This document shows positions 42,346 through 51,615 of a DNA stretch of 64,000 nt, piece after piece. The stretch spans positions 43,723-107,722 of the forward strand of contig NZ_QJJU01000021.1 in the NCBI RefSeq assembly GCF_003201655.1, in the 5' to 3' direction. Positions within the stretch are counted from its first letter, which is position 1; each line of letters starts with the position of its first letter. This DNA comes from Mycolicibacterium moriokaense (GTDB lineage: Bacteria > Actinomycetota > Actinomycetes > Mycobacteriales > Mycobacteriaceae). A model generated the notes under the pieces. The model had not been told where the DNA came from. It saw nothing but the letters and a program-made list of their open reading frames with translations, and searched no databases. The translations under genes were made by a program, and so were the position numbers.

Positions 42346-43266
42346 CTAATTGATCGCGCCGTTGATGACTGGCTTGTCGATCATTCCCTTTTCGACGCCC
42401 CAGTTGGTCGCGATCTCCTTGTACTTGCCGGTCTCGATCAGGTGCTCGAGTGCCTGCTTCAGCGACTGCGCCAATGGCGAACCCTTGGCCACCGGCCAGC
42501 CGTACGGCGCGGCTTCCATGACGTCACCGGCCTGCGTCAGCTTGCTGTTGCTCTGCTTGATCGCGTACAGCGTCACCGGCGAATCCGCCGACATTGCGTC
42601 GACCTGACCGAGCATCACCGCGTTGGTGGCCGCATCCTGGCCGTCGAACGGCACGATCTGGATCGGTGGCTTACCGGCGTCCGTGCACGCCTTGCTCTTG
42701 GCAGGAAGCTCGTCGGTTTCCTCGGTCGTGGTGGCCTGCACCGAAACCTTCTTGCCGCAGGCGTTGTTGGGGTCGACGGGGTTGTCCGGACGCTGCGCCC
42801 ACAGGATGCCTGCCGAGAAGTAGGTGACGAAGTCGACCGTCTTCTCGCGTTCCTTGGTGTCGGTGAACGACGACATGCCGACGTTGAAGGTGTTGCCCTG
42901 AATGGACGGGATGATCTTCGCGAAATCGGCTTCCCGGAAGTCGGCCGACAGGCCGAGCGTCCCTGCGATCGCGTTCATCAGGTCGACATCGAAACCGACG
43001 ATCTTCCCGTTGGGGTCCTTGAATTCGTTGGGCGTGTACGGGATGTTGACGCCGACCACCAGCTTGCCGGACGACTTGATCGCCTCAGGGACGGTGTTCG
43101 CGATCGCATCGACCTTCGCGGCCGACCCTGCGCCGCTAGCGGTCGTCGTATTGCTTTTCGTGTCTGTGCCGCTCGCACAGCCCGACAGGACAAGCGCGCC
43201 AGTCGCAGCAAACACCGCTGCGATGCGCCAGAACTTCGTTGGTCCGCCTTGACATCCAGCTGACAC
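42346..43266 (-). CDS. Polar amino-acid ABC transporter binding lipoprotein
   Basis: 306 residues. Signal sequence with lipobox VLSGC; Cys after about 30 residues is lipidated. The type II solute-binding fold begins GKLVVGVNIPYTPNEFKDPNGKIVGFDVDL with ADFREADFAKIIPSIQ and the MSSFTDTKERE hinge segment of the PAAT (glutamine/lysine/arginine-binding) family. The ligand cannot be fixed by eye. GTG 43266 after AGAGGCG is preferred to 43308. It heads the operon binding protein-permease-ATPase-kinase-regulator. Confidence 0.9.
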   Translation of the reverse strand: MSAGCQGGPTKFWRIAAVFAATGALVLSGCASGTDTKSNTTTASGAGSAAKVDAIANTVPEAIKSSGKLVVGVNIPYTPNEFKDPNGKIVGFDVDLMNAIAGTLGLSADFREADFAKIIPSIQGNTFNVGMSSFTDTKEREKTVDFVTYFSAGILWAQRPDNPVDPNNACGKKVSVQATTTEETDELPAKSKACTDAGKPPIQIVPFDGQDAATNAVMLGQVDAMSADSPVTLYAIKQSNSKLTQAGDVMEAAPYGWPVAKGSPLAQSLKQALEHLIETGKYKEIATNWGVEKGMIDKPVINGAIN

Positions 43267-43615
43267 GGTCGCCTCTACTTTCTGCTTCGTGGATCCGGCG
43301 CGCAGCACCGGTAACGGAACAGTAGTAGAGACCTAACGCGCTGGCAGGGGAACGGAACCCGCCGATCCAACCTGGGCGCTCGGACACCGAATCGCCGAGT
43401 TCGTCATCCTCGCTCGTCGTTTGCCCAGAGAATCGCACAACTGTGCTGAACGGCACCGTCCGTCTACTCGCCGTAGCCAACAATCGTCGCGTTACCGAAA
43501 ACTCGATTACCGTGTGCCGCCCTGCGGGTTTGCGCTCCCGTTGAGTTGCCTTTGCGCTGACCGCGGCCATTCGCAAACGCGCATTATCGCCGAGTTGTTG
43601 TGCCACGCTTACCCC
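43267..43615. other. 349-bp divergent intergenic region
   Basis: Between the binding-protein gene (leftward) and the DUF308 gene (rightward). It must hold promoters for both, but I see no convincing -35/-10 pair, palindrome, riboswitch or RNA gene. No coding frame looks real. Confidence 0.5.
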
Positions 43616-44200
43616 ATGGAAAGCCCAGCTCCTCCCGCCATGTTGCAACATCTGTGGAAGTCCGCGCTGTTGTCCGGGATTCTCGCGGTGATTCTCGGCA
43701 TACTTGTGTTGGCTTGGCCAGGCAAGACGATCATCGTTGCCGCGATCATCTTCGGCGCCTACTTGTTGGTCACCGGTATCTCGCAAGTGGTATTCGCGTT
43801 CAGCCTCCATGTGTCGGCGGGCGGGCGAGTTCTCCTGTTCATCAGTGGCGCCGCCTCGCTGATTCTCGCGGTGCTGTGCTTCCGGAGCCTTCAGAACTCG
43901 ATCCTGTTGCTGGCCATCTGGATCGGTGTCGGGTTCATCTTCCGCGGCGTGGCGACGGCGGTGTCGGCGATCAGCGACCCGACGCTGCCCGGCAGGTGGT
44001 GGGAGATCTTCATCGGCGGAATCACTTTGCTGGCCGGTGTCATCGTGCTGGCTTCGCCATTCGAGTCCATCGCAACACTGACCCTCGTCGTCGGCATTTG
44101 GCTCATCGTCATCGGCGTCTTCGAGGCCGTCTCGGCATTCGGGATCCGCAGCGCCAGTAAAAGCCTGGCTTCACGCGTTGCAAAAGCCGAGGTGACCTAG
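43616..44200 (+). CDS. DUF308/HdeD-like membrane protein (Rv1624c-like)
   Basis: 194 residues with six hydrophobic segments arranged as three repeated hairpins, the DUF308 pattern: ILAVILGILVLAWPGKTI, FGAYLLVTGI, GVGFIFRGVATAV, GGITLLAGVIVLASPFESI. HdeD-type proteins are linked to acid stress in E. coli, but no activity is established. Rv1624c of 195 residues lies beside cydA in M. tuberculosis, so the order is conserved. ATG 43616 starts the family-like MESPAPPAMLQHLWKSALLSG. The frame upstream is not coding. Confidence 0.85.
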   Translation: MESPAPPAMLQHLWKSALLSGILAVILGILVLAWPGKTIIVAAIIFGAYLLVTGISQVVFAFSLHVSAGGRVLLFISGAASLILAVLCFRSLQNSILLLAIWIGVGFIFRGVATAVSAISDPTLPGRWWEIFIGGITLLAGVIVLASPFESIATLTLVVGIWLIVIGVFEAVSAFGIRSASKSLASRVAKAEVT

Positions 44201-44263
44201 CACATACTCGCCATCTACTACTCTCTGTCGTAGACTAGTGACACAGCCACGGAAGAGAGTCTG

Positions 44264-45721
44264 ATGGACGCACTGGATGTGTCGCGGTGGCAGTTCGGCA
44301 TCACCACCGTCTACCACTTCATCTTCGTCCCGCTGACCATCGGCCTCGCGCCGCTGATCGCGGTCACGCAGACCGTGTGGGTGGCCACCGGCAACACAGC
44401 GTGGTACCGGCTGACCCGGTTCTTCGGCAAGCTGTTCCTGATCAACTTCGCGCTCGGCGTCGCTACCGGCATCGTGCAGGAATTCCAGTTCGGCATGAAC
44501 TGGAGCGAGTACTCGCGGTTCGTCGGCGACGTGTTCGGCGCGCCGCTGGCGATGGAAGGTCTCGCCGCGTTCTTCTTCGAGTCGACGTTCATCGGTCTCT
44601 GGATTTTCGGATGGACCCGAGTGCCGCGGTTGGTGCACCTCGCGTGTATCTGGATCGTGGCCATCGCGGTCAACATGTCGGCGTTCTTCATCATCGCCGC
44701 CAACTCGTTTATGCAGCACCCGGTCGGCGCCCACTACAACCCCGAAACCGGCCGCGCCGAACTGACGAGCATTGTCGCACTGTTCACCAACAACACTGCG
44801 ATCGCGGCGTTCTCCCATGCGGTGGCGGGGGCCTTCCTCACCGCTGGCACGTTCGTGGCAGGCGTGTGCGCGTGGTGGATCGTACGGGCGCACTCGAAAG
44901 GTCAGGACACCGAGGCGCGCACGATGTATCGGCCCGCGGCCATCCTCGGCTGCCTTGTCACGCTGGTGGCGGCGGCGGGACTGTTCATCACCGGCGATTT
45001 CCAGGGCAAGCTGATGTTCAAGCAGCAGCCGATGAAGATGGCCTCGGCGGAATCGTTGTGCCACAGCGAAACCGACCCCGACTTCTCGTTCCTGACGATC
45101 GGCACCCACAACAACTGCGACAGCGTCACGCACGTCATCGAGGTTCCGTACGTCCTGCCCTTCCTTGCCGAGGGCAAGTTCAGCGGCGTCCGCCTCGACG
45201 GCGTCAAGGACCTTCAGAAGCAGTACGAAGAGAAGTTCGGGCCCGGCGACTACCGGCCGAACCTCTTCGTGACGTACTGGGCGTTCCGGGCGATGATCGG
45301 ATTGCTAGTGTTCCCTTCGCTTTTCGCGGTCGTCACGTTGTGGCTGACCCGGCGCGGCCGAATCCCGCATCAGCGCTGGTTCTCCTGGCTCGCATTGCTG
45401 ACGCTGCCCACCCCGTTCCTGGCCAACAGCGCAGGCTGGGTGTTCACCGAGATGGGCCGCCAGCCCTGGGTGGTGGTGCCGAATCCGACCGGCGACCAGT
45501 TGATTCGGCTGACCGTGGCCGACGGCGTGTCCGGTCATTCGGCCGCAATGGTGGTGACGTCGCTGGTCACCTTCACCGCGTTGTACGCGGCGCTGGCGGT
45601 CGTCTGGTTCTGGCTGATCCGGCGATACGTCGTCGAGGGGCCGCTGGAGCACGACTCCGAGCCCGCGCCACCGAGCCCACCGGGCGACGACGAAGTGGCG
45701 CCGCTGTCGTTCGCGTACTGA
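44264..45721 (+). CDS. cydA: Cytochrome bd oxidase subunit I
   Basis: 485 residues, about nine membrane helices, carries haems b558, b595 and d. DVSRWQFGITTVYHF holds the N-terminal His ligand, GRQPWVV the quinol-oxidase signature, and the short Q-loop is of the non-enteric type. It oxidises menaquinol and reduces O2 with high affinity and without pumping. It heads cydABDC. The ATG follows GGAAGAGAG; TAGACT at 44231-44236 could be a -10, but no clear -35 is seen. Confidence 0.97.
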   Translation: MDALDVSRWQFGITTVYHFIFVPLTIGLAPLIAVTQTVWVATGNTAWYRLTRFFGKLFLINFALGVATGIVQEFQFGMNWSEYSRFVGDVFGAPLAMEGLAAFFFESTFIGLWIFGWTRVPRLVHLACIWIVAIAVNMSAFFIIAANSFMQHPVGAHYNPETGRAELTSIVALFTNNTAIAAFSHAVAGAFLTAGTFVAGVCAWWIVRAHSKGQDTEARTMYRPAAILGCLVTLVAAAGLFITGDFQGKLMFKQQPMKMASAESLCHSETDPDFSFLTIGTHNNCDSVTHVIEVPYVLPFLAEGKFSGVRLDGVKDLQKQYEEKFGPGDYRPNLFVTYWAFRAMIGLLVFPSLFAVVTLWLTRRGRIPHQRWFSWLALLTLPTPFLANSAGWVFTEMGRQPWVVVPNPTGDQLIRLTVADGVSGHSAAMVVTSLVTFTALYAALAVVWFWLIRRYVVEGPLEHDSEPAPPSPPGDDEVAPLSFAY

Positions 45722-45736
45722 GAGGAGTGTTTGACG

Positions 45737-46777
45737 ATGGGACTCCAAGAACTCTGGTTCGTGCTCCTTGCCGCGTTGTTTCTCGGGTTCTTCGTGCTCG
45801 AGGGGTTCGACTTCGGGGTCGGCATGCTGATGGGGTACTTCGGCCGCGTTGCCAAGGGCGACGGCGAGCAGCACCGCCGCGCGGCGCTGAACACCATCGG
45901 TCCGGTCTGGGACGGTAACGAGGTCTGGCTGATCACCGCGGGCGGCGCGATGTTCGCCGCCTTTCCCGGCATGTACGCCACCGTGTTCTCCGGGCTCTAC
46001 CTTCCGCTGCTGGCCATTCTGGTCGGAATGATCGTCCGCGTCTGCGCAATCGAATGGCGCGGCAAGATTAACGACCCCGCGTGGCGATCGTGGGCGGACG
46101 TCGGCATCGCGCTGGGCTCGTGGCTGCCCGCGTTCTTGTGGGGCGCGGCGTTCGCCGCGCTGGTGCGCGGATTGCCTGTCGACGCCCACAAGCAGGTTCA
46201 GTTGACCTTCGGCGACCTGCTCAACGCGTTCACGCTGCTGGGCGGGTTGGCGATGACCGGCTTGTTCCTGTTCTACGGAGCGGTGTTCGTGGCACTGAAA
46301 ACCGAAGGTGCGGTGCGTGATGACGCCGTTCGGTTCGCAGCGTTGTCCGGGCTTCCTGTGACGGCGTTGGTGGCCGCGTTCGGGTTATGGACGCAGGTGG
46401 CCCACGGCAACGACTTGACGTGGTTGGCGCTCGTGGTGGCGGCGATTGCACAGCTGTCGGCCGTCATGCTGGTGTGGAGTCGGGGCGGTGACGGCTGGGC
46501 GTTCGTGAGCACGATGACGGTGGTCGCCGCGGTTGTCGTCCTGCTTTTCGGATCGCTGTACCCGAATCTTGTGCCGTCGACCCTGAATCCGGAGTGGAGC
46601 CTGACGATTTACAACGCGTCGTCCAGCCCGTACACGCTGAAGATCATGACCTGGGCGGCGCTGATCTTCGCCCCGCTGGTGATGGCGTACCAGGGCTGGA
46701 CGTATTGGGTATTCCGGCAACGGGTCTCGGCCGATCGGATCCCCGCGTCGGTCGGGCTGGCGAGGCGGTTGACGTGA
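45737..46777 (+). CDS. cydB: Cytochrome bd oxidase subunit II
   Basis: 346 residues, about eight membrane helices, scaffold partner of CydA. LQELWFVLLAALFLGFFVLEGFDFGVGM and NTIGPVWDGNEVWLI are family signatures. ATG 45737 is chosen because GAGGAG sits 9 nt upstream; a TTG at 45731 would be too close to it. It lies 15 nt after cydA and its TGA overlaps the GTG of cydD by 4 nt. Confidence 0.96.
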   Translation: MGLQELWFVLLAALFLGFFVLEGFDFGVGMLMGYFGRVAKGDGEQHRRAALNTIGPVWDGNEVWLITAGGAMFAAFPGMYATVFSGLYLPLLAILVGMIVRVCAIEWRGKINDPAWRSWADVGIALGSWLPAFLWGAAFAALVRGLPVDAHKQVQLTFGDLLNAFTLLGGLAMTGLFLFYGAVFVALKTEGAVRDDAVRFAALSGLPVTALVAAFGLWTQVAHGNDLTWLALVVAAIAQLSAVMLVWSRGGDGWAFVSTMTVVAAVVVLLFGSLYPNLVPSTLNPEWSLTIYNASSSPYTLKIMTWAALIFAPLVMAYQGWTYWVFRQRVSADRIPASVGLARRLT

Positions 46778-48282
46778 ATCTCTGGCACGCCTCTCGCGCG
46801 ATGCGGCGGTTTCTTGCCGCATCGGTGGCCTCCGGCGTGGTCATCAGCGGCGCCACGATCGCATCGGCCGTAGTTCTGGCGCACATCGTCGCGGGCGTCG
46901 TCACCCAACCCGCGACACGCACCCTGGAACACTGGGCAGGCCCGCTGTGGATCCTTTTGGTGTTGTGGGTGATTCGCACGCTCGCGCACTGGCTTCAGGG
47001 CCGACTGTCCCAACGCGGCGCCACCGCGGTGATCGCCGAACTGGCCAACGACGTGCTGCGCTCGGTCACCGCACTGCCGCCGCGTCGGCTCGCCAAGCAT
47101 CGCGATTCCGCCGCCGCGCTTATCACCAACGGCCTCGACGGGCTGCGACCGTACTTCACCGCGTATCTGCCGTCGCTGTTCCTGGCGGGCATACTGACTC
47201 CGGCCGCGGTCGTGGTGATCGGCATCTACGACGTGTATTCGGCCGTGGTCGTCCTGATCGCGCTACCGCTCATCCCGGTCTTCATGGTCCTCATCGGATT
47301 GTTGACCCGCGATCGGTCCGAGGCATCGCTGGATGCGATGGCCACCCTGCAGTCGCGCCTGCTCGACCTGGTGGCCGGCATTCCCACGCTTCGGGCACTT
47401 GGGCGTATCGGGGATTCGGCCAAGAGGATCGCTGAACTCGGTGCGGCCCATCGACGTTCGGCGATGGCGACTTTGCGGATCGCGTTCCTGTCCGCCTTGG
47501 TGTTGGAGCTGCTGGCCACACTCGGGGTAGCGCTGGTCGCCGTGGGTGTCGGGCTGCGCCTTGTCTTCGGCGAGGTGACGCTGTCGGCAGGGCTTACCGC
47601 ACTGCTGCTGGCGCCGGAGGTGTTCTGGCCGCTACGCCGTGTCGGGGTCGAGTTTCACGCCGCGCAGGATGGAAAGAGTGCCTCCGACAAGGCTTTTCGC
47701 TTGCTCGACGCGGTCAATTCTCCCCAGTCCGAAACACGTACCGCGCTCGACGTCGACATCGAACCCGGTCTGGTGACTGTGCTGACCGGACCCAACGGCG
47801 TTGGCAAGACCACGCTGCTGCACACCATTCTGGGACTCGATTCGCCGCAGCCGCAGGCGTGGTGGGATCAGGTGGCTTGGCTTGCGCAGCGTCCCGCCCT
47901 TGTGCCGGGCAGCATCCGTGACAACCTCGAACTATTCGGACCGCTCGCCGACCTCGACAGCGCCTGCCGCGCGGCGGGTTTCGACGAGGTGCTTGCCGTG
48001 CTGCCTGACGGCTTGGAGACCGTCATCGGTCGCGGCGGGGTCGGGTTGTCGCTGGGCCAGCGGCAGCGACTTGGTCTTGCCAGGGTGTTCGGCTCGCGTG
48101 CGCAGGTGCTGCTGCTCGACGAGCCCACGTCACACCTGGACGCGCGGATGGAGACTCGTGTCCTGCAATCCATCGTTGCGCGGGCAAGGGAAGGGGCGGC
48201 GGTGCTGGTCGTCGGCCACCGGGAACCCGTGCTGGCAATAGGCGACCGAGTCCTTCGCATGGGAAGCCTTGTCGATGCGTGA
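46774..48282 (+). CDS. cydD: ABC exporter subunit for cytochrome bd assembly
   Basis: 502 residues. One half of the heterodimeric CydDC exporter, which moves thiols (glutathione/cysteine in enterics, probably another thiol here) or haem to the outer side and is needed for cytochrome bd assembly. The N-terminal six-helix domain runs to about 320; the nucleotide-binding domain has Walker A GPNGVGKTT, signature LSLGQRQR and Walker B LLLDEPTSHLD. GTG 46774 (VNLWHASRAMRRFL) overlaps cydB by 4 nt. The NBD is short, ending at VLRMGSLVDA, because the insertion before the D-loop is small. Confidence 0.94.
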   Translation: MNLWHASRAMRRFLAASVASGVVISGATIASAVVLAHIVAGVVTQPATRTLEHWAGPLWILLVLWVIRTLAHWLQGRLSQRGATAVIAELANDVLRSVTALPPRRLAKHRDSAAALITNGLDGLRPYFTAYLPSLFLAGILTPAAVVVIGIYDVYSAVVVLIALPLIPVFMVLIGLLTRDRSEASLDAMATLQSRLLDLVAGIPTLRALGRIGDSAKRIAELGAAHRRSAMATLRIAFLSALVLELLATLGVALVAVGVGLRLVFGEVTLSAGLTALLLAPEVFWPLRRVGVEFHAAQDGKSASDKAFRLLDAVNSPQSETRTALDVDIEPGLVTVLTGPNGVGKTTLLHTILGLDSPQPQAWWDQVAWLAQRPALVPGSIRDNLELFGPLADLDSACRAAGFDEVLAVLPDGLETVIGRGGVGLSLGQRQRLGLARVFGSRAQVLLLDEPTSHLDARMETRVLQSIVARAREGAAVLVVGHREPVLAIGDRVLRMGSLVDA

Positions 48283-49762
48283 CCTGCTGCGCCCCCGATT
48301 GCCGCGGCTGCTGCTTGCCGTAGTGCTGGGGGTGCTGTCGCTCGGCAGCGCGCTGGCGCTGGCCGGTATCTCGGCATGGCTGATCACCCGGGCATGGCAG
48401 ATGCCGCCGGTGCTGGACCTGGCGGTGGCGGTGGTTGCGGTGCGCGCCCTCGGCATCTCGCGAGGCGTCCTCGGCTACTGCCAGCGCTTGGCCTCGCACG
48501 ACACCGCATTGAGAGCCGCCGCCGACACACGCGAGCGGCTTTACCGCAGCCTTGCCGACGGACCCGCCGAGAGCGCGATGCGGCTGCACAGCGGAGAATT
48601 GGTAGCCCGGATCGGCGACTCGGTCGACGAGCTGTCCGATGTGCTGGTGCGCGCCGTATTGCCGATCACGGTGGCCGCGATGCTTTCAGTGGCCGCCGTC
48701 GCGGCGATAGCCGTGATCTCCCCCGCCGCGGCCGTCGTGCTCGGCATCTGTCTGTTGATCGCCGGTGCCGCTGCGCCATGGCTGGCCGCGCGCGCCGCCT
48801 CTGCAGAGGAAGCAGTTGCGGTGCAGCATCATTCCGCACGCGACGTCGCAGTGATGCTCGCGCTGGAGCATGCGCCGGAACTGCGGGTCAGCGGCCGCCT
48901 CGACGCGGTCATCGCCGAATCGGAGCACAAGCACCGCGATTGGGGTCGCGCCACCGACCGGGCCGCGGCTCCCGCCGCGGTGGCCGCCGCCGCACCGACC
49001 GCTGCCGTCGGCATCAGCGTGCTCGGCGCCATCGTTGCCGCAATAGGGATCGCCGACTCGGTCGCACCGATGACCGCGGCGATACTGATGCTGTTGCCGC
49101 TGTCGGCGTTCGAGGCGACCTCCGCCCTTCCCGCCGCCGCGGTGCAGCTCACCCGCTCGCGGATCGCGGCGAGGCGGTTGCGCGAGTTCACCACACCGGA
49201 CAGCGATATGCGGATGCGGCCACCGGCGCCTCCCGTCGAGCTCGAAGGCGCCCGGCTTGCGGTGACGGGACCCAGCGGTGCCGGCAAGACGACTCTTCTG
49301 ATGGCGATGGCCGAAAAACCTTCGAAGGCAGTATTTTTCGCGGAGGATGCCCACTTGTTTGCCACCACGGTGCGCGACAACCTGCTGGTTGCCCGCGGTG
49401 ACGCCACCGACGAGGAGTTGCGAAATGTGCTGCGGCGGGTCGGGCTTGGCGGTTGGCTCGAGGCGTTGCCCGACGGCCTTTCGACGATCCTCGCAGGAGG
49501 GGCGGCGGCCGTCTCCGCAGGGCAGCGTAGGCGGCTGCTGCTCGCCAGGGCGCTCATCTCAACGGCGCCGACCGTGTTGCTCGACGAACCAACCGAGCAC
49601 CTCGACGCCGCCGACGGCAAACGGCTGCTGACCGAACTCCTCACCCCCGGCGCGCTTTTCCCTGCCGACCGCACCGTCGTCGTCGCCACCCACCACCTGC
49701 CCGACGACCTTGTCTGTCCCGTTCTCAACCTCACCGACCAGCGGGTAGCCTCACCGGCATGA
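48275..49762 (+). CDS. cydC: ABC exporter subunit for cytochrome bd assembly
   Basis: 495 residues. Partner of CydD with six membrane helices, then an NBD with Walker A GPSGAGKTT and Walker B VLLDEPTEHLDAADG. The signature region reads AVSAGQRRR, slightly degenerate, so this may be the less active site of the pair. ATG 48275 overlaps cydD by 8 nt. The TGA overlaps the next gene by 4 nt (ATGA). The M. tuberculosis genes at this place are separate, as here. Confidence 0.93.
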   Translation: MRDLLRPRLPRLLLAVVLGVLSLGSALALAGISAWLITRAWQMPPVLDLAVAVVAVRALGISRGVLGYCQRLASHDTALRAAADTRERLYRSLADGPAESAMRLHSGELVARIGDSVDELSDVLVRAVLPITVAAMLSVAAVAAIAVISPAAAVVLGICLLIAGAAAPWLAARAASAEEAVAVQHHSARDVAVMLALEHAPELRVSGRLDAVIAESEHKHRDWGRATDRAAAPAAVAAAAPTAAVGISVLGAIVAAIGIADSVAPMTAAILMLLPLSAFEATSALPAAAVQLTRSRIAARRLREFTTPDSDMRMRPPAPPVELEGARLAVTGPSGAGKTTLLMAMAEKPSKAVFFAEDAHLFATTVRDNLLVARGDATDEELRNVLRRVGLGGWLEALPDGLSTILAGGAAAVSAGQRRRLLLARALISTAPTVLLDEPTEHLDAADGKRLLTELLTPGALFPADRTVVVATHHLPDDLVCPVLNLTDQRVASPA

Positions 49763-50211
49763 CCGGTTATCCACCGCCCTATCCGCCGCCGCCACCGCAG
49801 CCCTACTCGGGGTTCACACCTCCGCCGACCGGGCCCCGCAACGGGCTCGGCGTCACTGCGCTGATTCTCGCGATCATCGGGCTGGTCTTCTGCTGGACGG
49901 TGGCCGGCGGCGTCATCCTCGGTCTGTGCGCCATCATCATCGGGTTCGTCGCGCGGGGCCGGGTCAAACGCGGTGAGGCCACCAACGGCGGCATCGCGAT
50001 CGCCGGAATCGTGCTGGGGTTCTTGGCGATCATCGTCTCCCTCGTTTTCATCCCGATCTGGATCGGCGTCTTCGGCGAGGTCGGCGGAACGGATTACGTC
50101 GACTGCCTGTCCAAGGCGGGGTCCGACCAGCAGGCGATCCAGCAGTGCGCCGACCAGTTCCGCAACCATGTCGAAACCCAGTTCTCGATCACGATCACGC
50201 CGACGCCCTAA
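49759..50211 (+). CDS. DUF4190 membrane protein
   Basis: 150 residues. A Pro/Tyr-rich N-terminal tail (PPPYPPPPPQPYSGF), then NGLGVTALILAIIGLVFCWT, two or three hydrophobic segments with a basic linker ARGRVKRGEATNGG typical of DUF4190, and a C-terminal outside domain with two Cys (DYVDCLSKAG, IQQCADQF). It is coupled to cydC through ATGA, so it is the last gene of the cyd transcript. Its end overlaps the convergent DUF2156 gene by 4 nt. Role unknown. Confidence 0.85.
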   Translation: MTGYPPPYPPPPPQPYSGFTPPPTGPRNGLGVTALILAIIGLVFCWTVAGGVILGLCAIIIGFVARGRVKRGEATNGGIAIAGIVLGFLAIIVSLVFIPIWIGVFGEVGGTDYVDCLSKAGSDQQAIQQCADQFRNHVETQFSITITPTP

Positions 50212-51605
50212 CCCAGGTGGCGCCGCCTCGGCACGAACTCCAACGACAGCAACACGACCAGCAAATGCGGTATCTGCGTCAGCGTTGCCATCACATAGCG
50301 GCGATCACGGAGCGCATGGAATTTGCGCAGGTAGCGATATAGCGATTCGAGCGCGATCAACGCATCGCCGAGGTGGATCGCGGTGTAGATCAGGCTCGAG
50401 ATCTTGCCCCGGTTCTTGTCGTTGAAGATCTCAGGGAACGCCGCGAACGCCAACGACAGCCGCTGCGCCCCGTGGTCACGGGCCCACGCGATCATGTCCA
50501 CCGACAGTCGCTCGTCGATGCCGTTGGGGGCTCCGCGGCGCCGCCACGGCACGTCGAGTGACACCTCGCTGCCGTGCCCTGCGGTGACGTACCGGTGAAA
50601 GCCCTGGACCCGTCCGAGTTTGTCGCGAGCGATGATCAACCGCACCCCGGGATATCGACCCTCGAGAGCGCCGTCGAGGCACATCGAGAACCCGCGTTCG
50701 GTGCGTGCTCCGCTCGGCGACGCCAGCAGAACGTCCGTCAACTCCGCGAGCACGCGCCCGTCGAGCCCCTGTTCAGAAACCACCTCGGTGGTGATGCCGA
50801 AGTTCTGCGTGCGCTGCACGGCCTGTCGCAGGTTGCGGTACTTGCGCCCGACCATGTCGAACGTCGCCACGTCGATGACGACGTCGCGCCCGATCGGCAC
50901 CGCGCGCAGCCTCTGGCCGAGCACCGTCGCGTCGGCCCACAGTTCAAGCCGCCGCTGGCTGCAGCCCAGCACGACCAGGCGCCAGCCGCGGGTGTGGCAC
51001 ATGGCAGCGAAGTCGAAGACAAGTTCGGCGAAGTGGCCTTCGTCGCCGATCGGGTCGCCGCTGACCACCGCGTAGCCCATCCGGGTGCGGTAGGCGATGG
51101 CCGCGGTGCTGTCCGCGTTGAAGTGATAGCACTTCAGTTCCTGCATGGCGAACGGAGCGAGCGGGTCACCCTCTGTTGCCTTCACGAGGGCCCAAATCCG
51201 GTGCAGGTCAGCAGGATTCGGACGGGCGGAGGTCGGCCACATCAACACCGCGCCTGCCAGGGCGATCAGCAGATTGCCGGGCAGGTCGAATATCAGCACA
51301 TGCCCGCCGAGGCCGGCCAGCATCGCCAACAGCGCCAGCCAGGCGTGCGCGGCCGTCAGGGGCCTGCCCAAGAAGATGCCACGGGCGATCAGCGCAATCG
51401 CGGTGAAAATCGTCAGCGACCACGCCAGCCGGCCCGCAGCCTGCCAGTCGCGATCATGCTCACGGGCCAGCAACAGGATCAGCCAGCAGAACAGGCTGAA
51501 CACCGCCAGCGCGCCGACCCAGCGAGCAGCGGGCGAATCGACGTGAACGACCACCCGCTCGCGGGCCCGCAGCCGCGGCGCAAAATTGACGGGCGGTTCA
51601 TTCAC
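50208..51605 (-). CDS. Membrane protein with C-terminal DUF2156 domain (Rv1619-like)
   Basis: 465 residues. Four or five N-terminal membrane segments (about 20-140), then a cytosolic DUF2156 domain of GNAT fold, the domain that transfers lysine or alanine to phosphatidylglycerol in MprF/LysX proteins. Seen here: KATEGDPLAPFAMQELKCYHFN, YAVVSGDPIGD and IARDKLGRVQGFHRYV. The MprF-type flippase domain is shorter than usual and no tRNA-synthetase domain is attached. GTG 51605 is used because the frame upstream overlaps tesB. Gap to tesB is 10 nt. The transferred group is unknown. Confidence 0.83.
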   Translation of the reverse strand: MNEPPVNFAPRLRARERVVVHVDSPAARWVGALAVFSLFCWLILLLAREHDRDWQAAGRLAWSLTIFTAIALIARGIFLGRPLTAAHAWLALLAMLAGLGGHVLIFDLPGNLLIALAGAVLMWPTSARPNPADLHRIWALVKATEGDPLAPFAMQELKCYHFNADSTAAIAYRTRMGYAVVSGDPIGDEGHFAELVFDFAAMCHTRGWRLVVLGCSQRRLELWADATVLGQRLRAVPIGRDVVIDVATFDMVGRKYRNLRQAVQRTQNFGITTEVVSEQGLDGRVLAELTDVLLASPSGARTERGFSMCLDGALEGRYPGVRLIIARDKLGRVQGFHRYVTAGHGSEVSLDVPWRRRGAPNGIDERLSVDMIAWARDHGAQRLSLAFAAFPEIFNDKNRGKISSLIYTAIHLGDALIALESLYRYLRKFHALRDRRYVMATLTQIPHLLVVLLSLEFVPRRRHLG

Positions 51606-51615
51606 ATTGAAAAGA

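Noticed and set aside
44185..44263. CRP-type sites upstream of cydA (GTGACCTAGCAC and GTGACACAGCCAC)
   Set aside because: The GTG-CAC spacing is 6 and 7 nt rather than the 8 nt of the TGTGA-N6-TCACA consensus.
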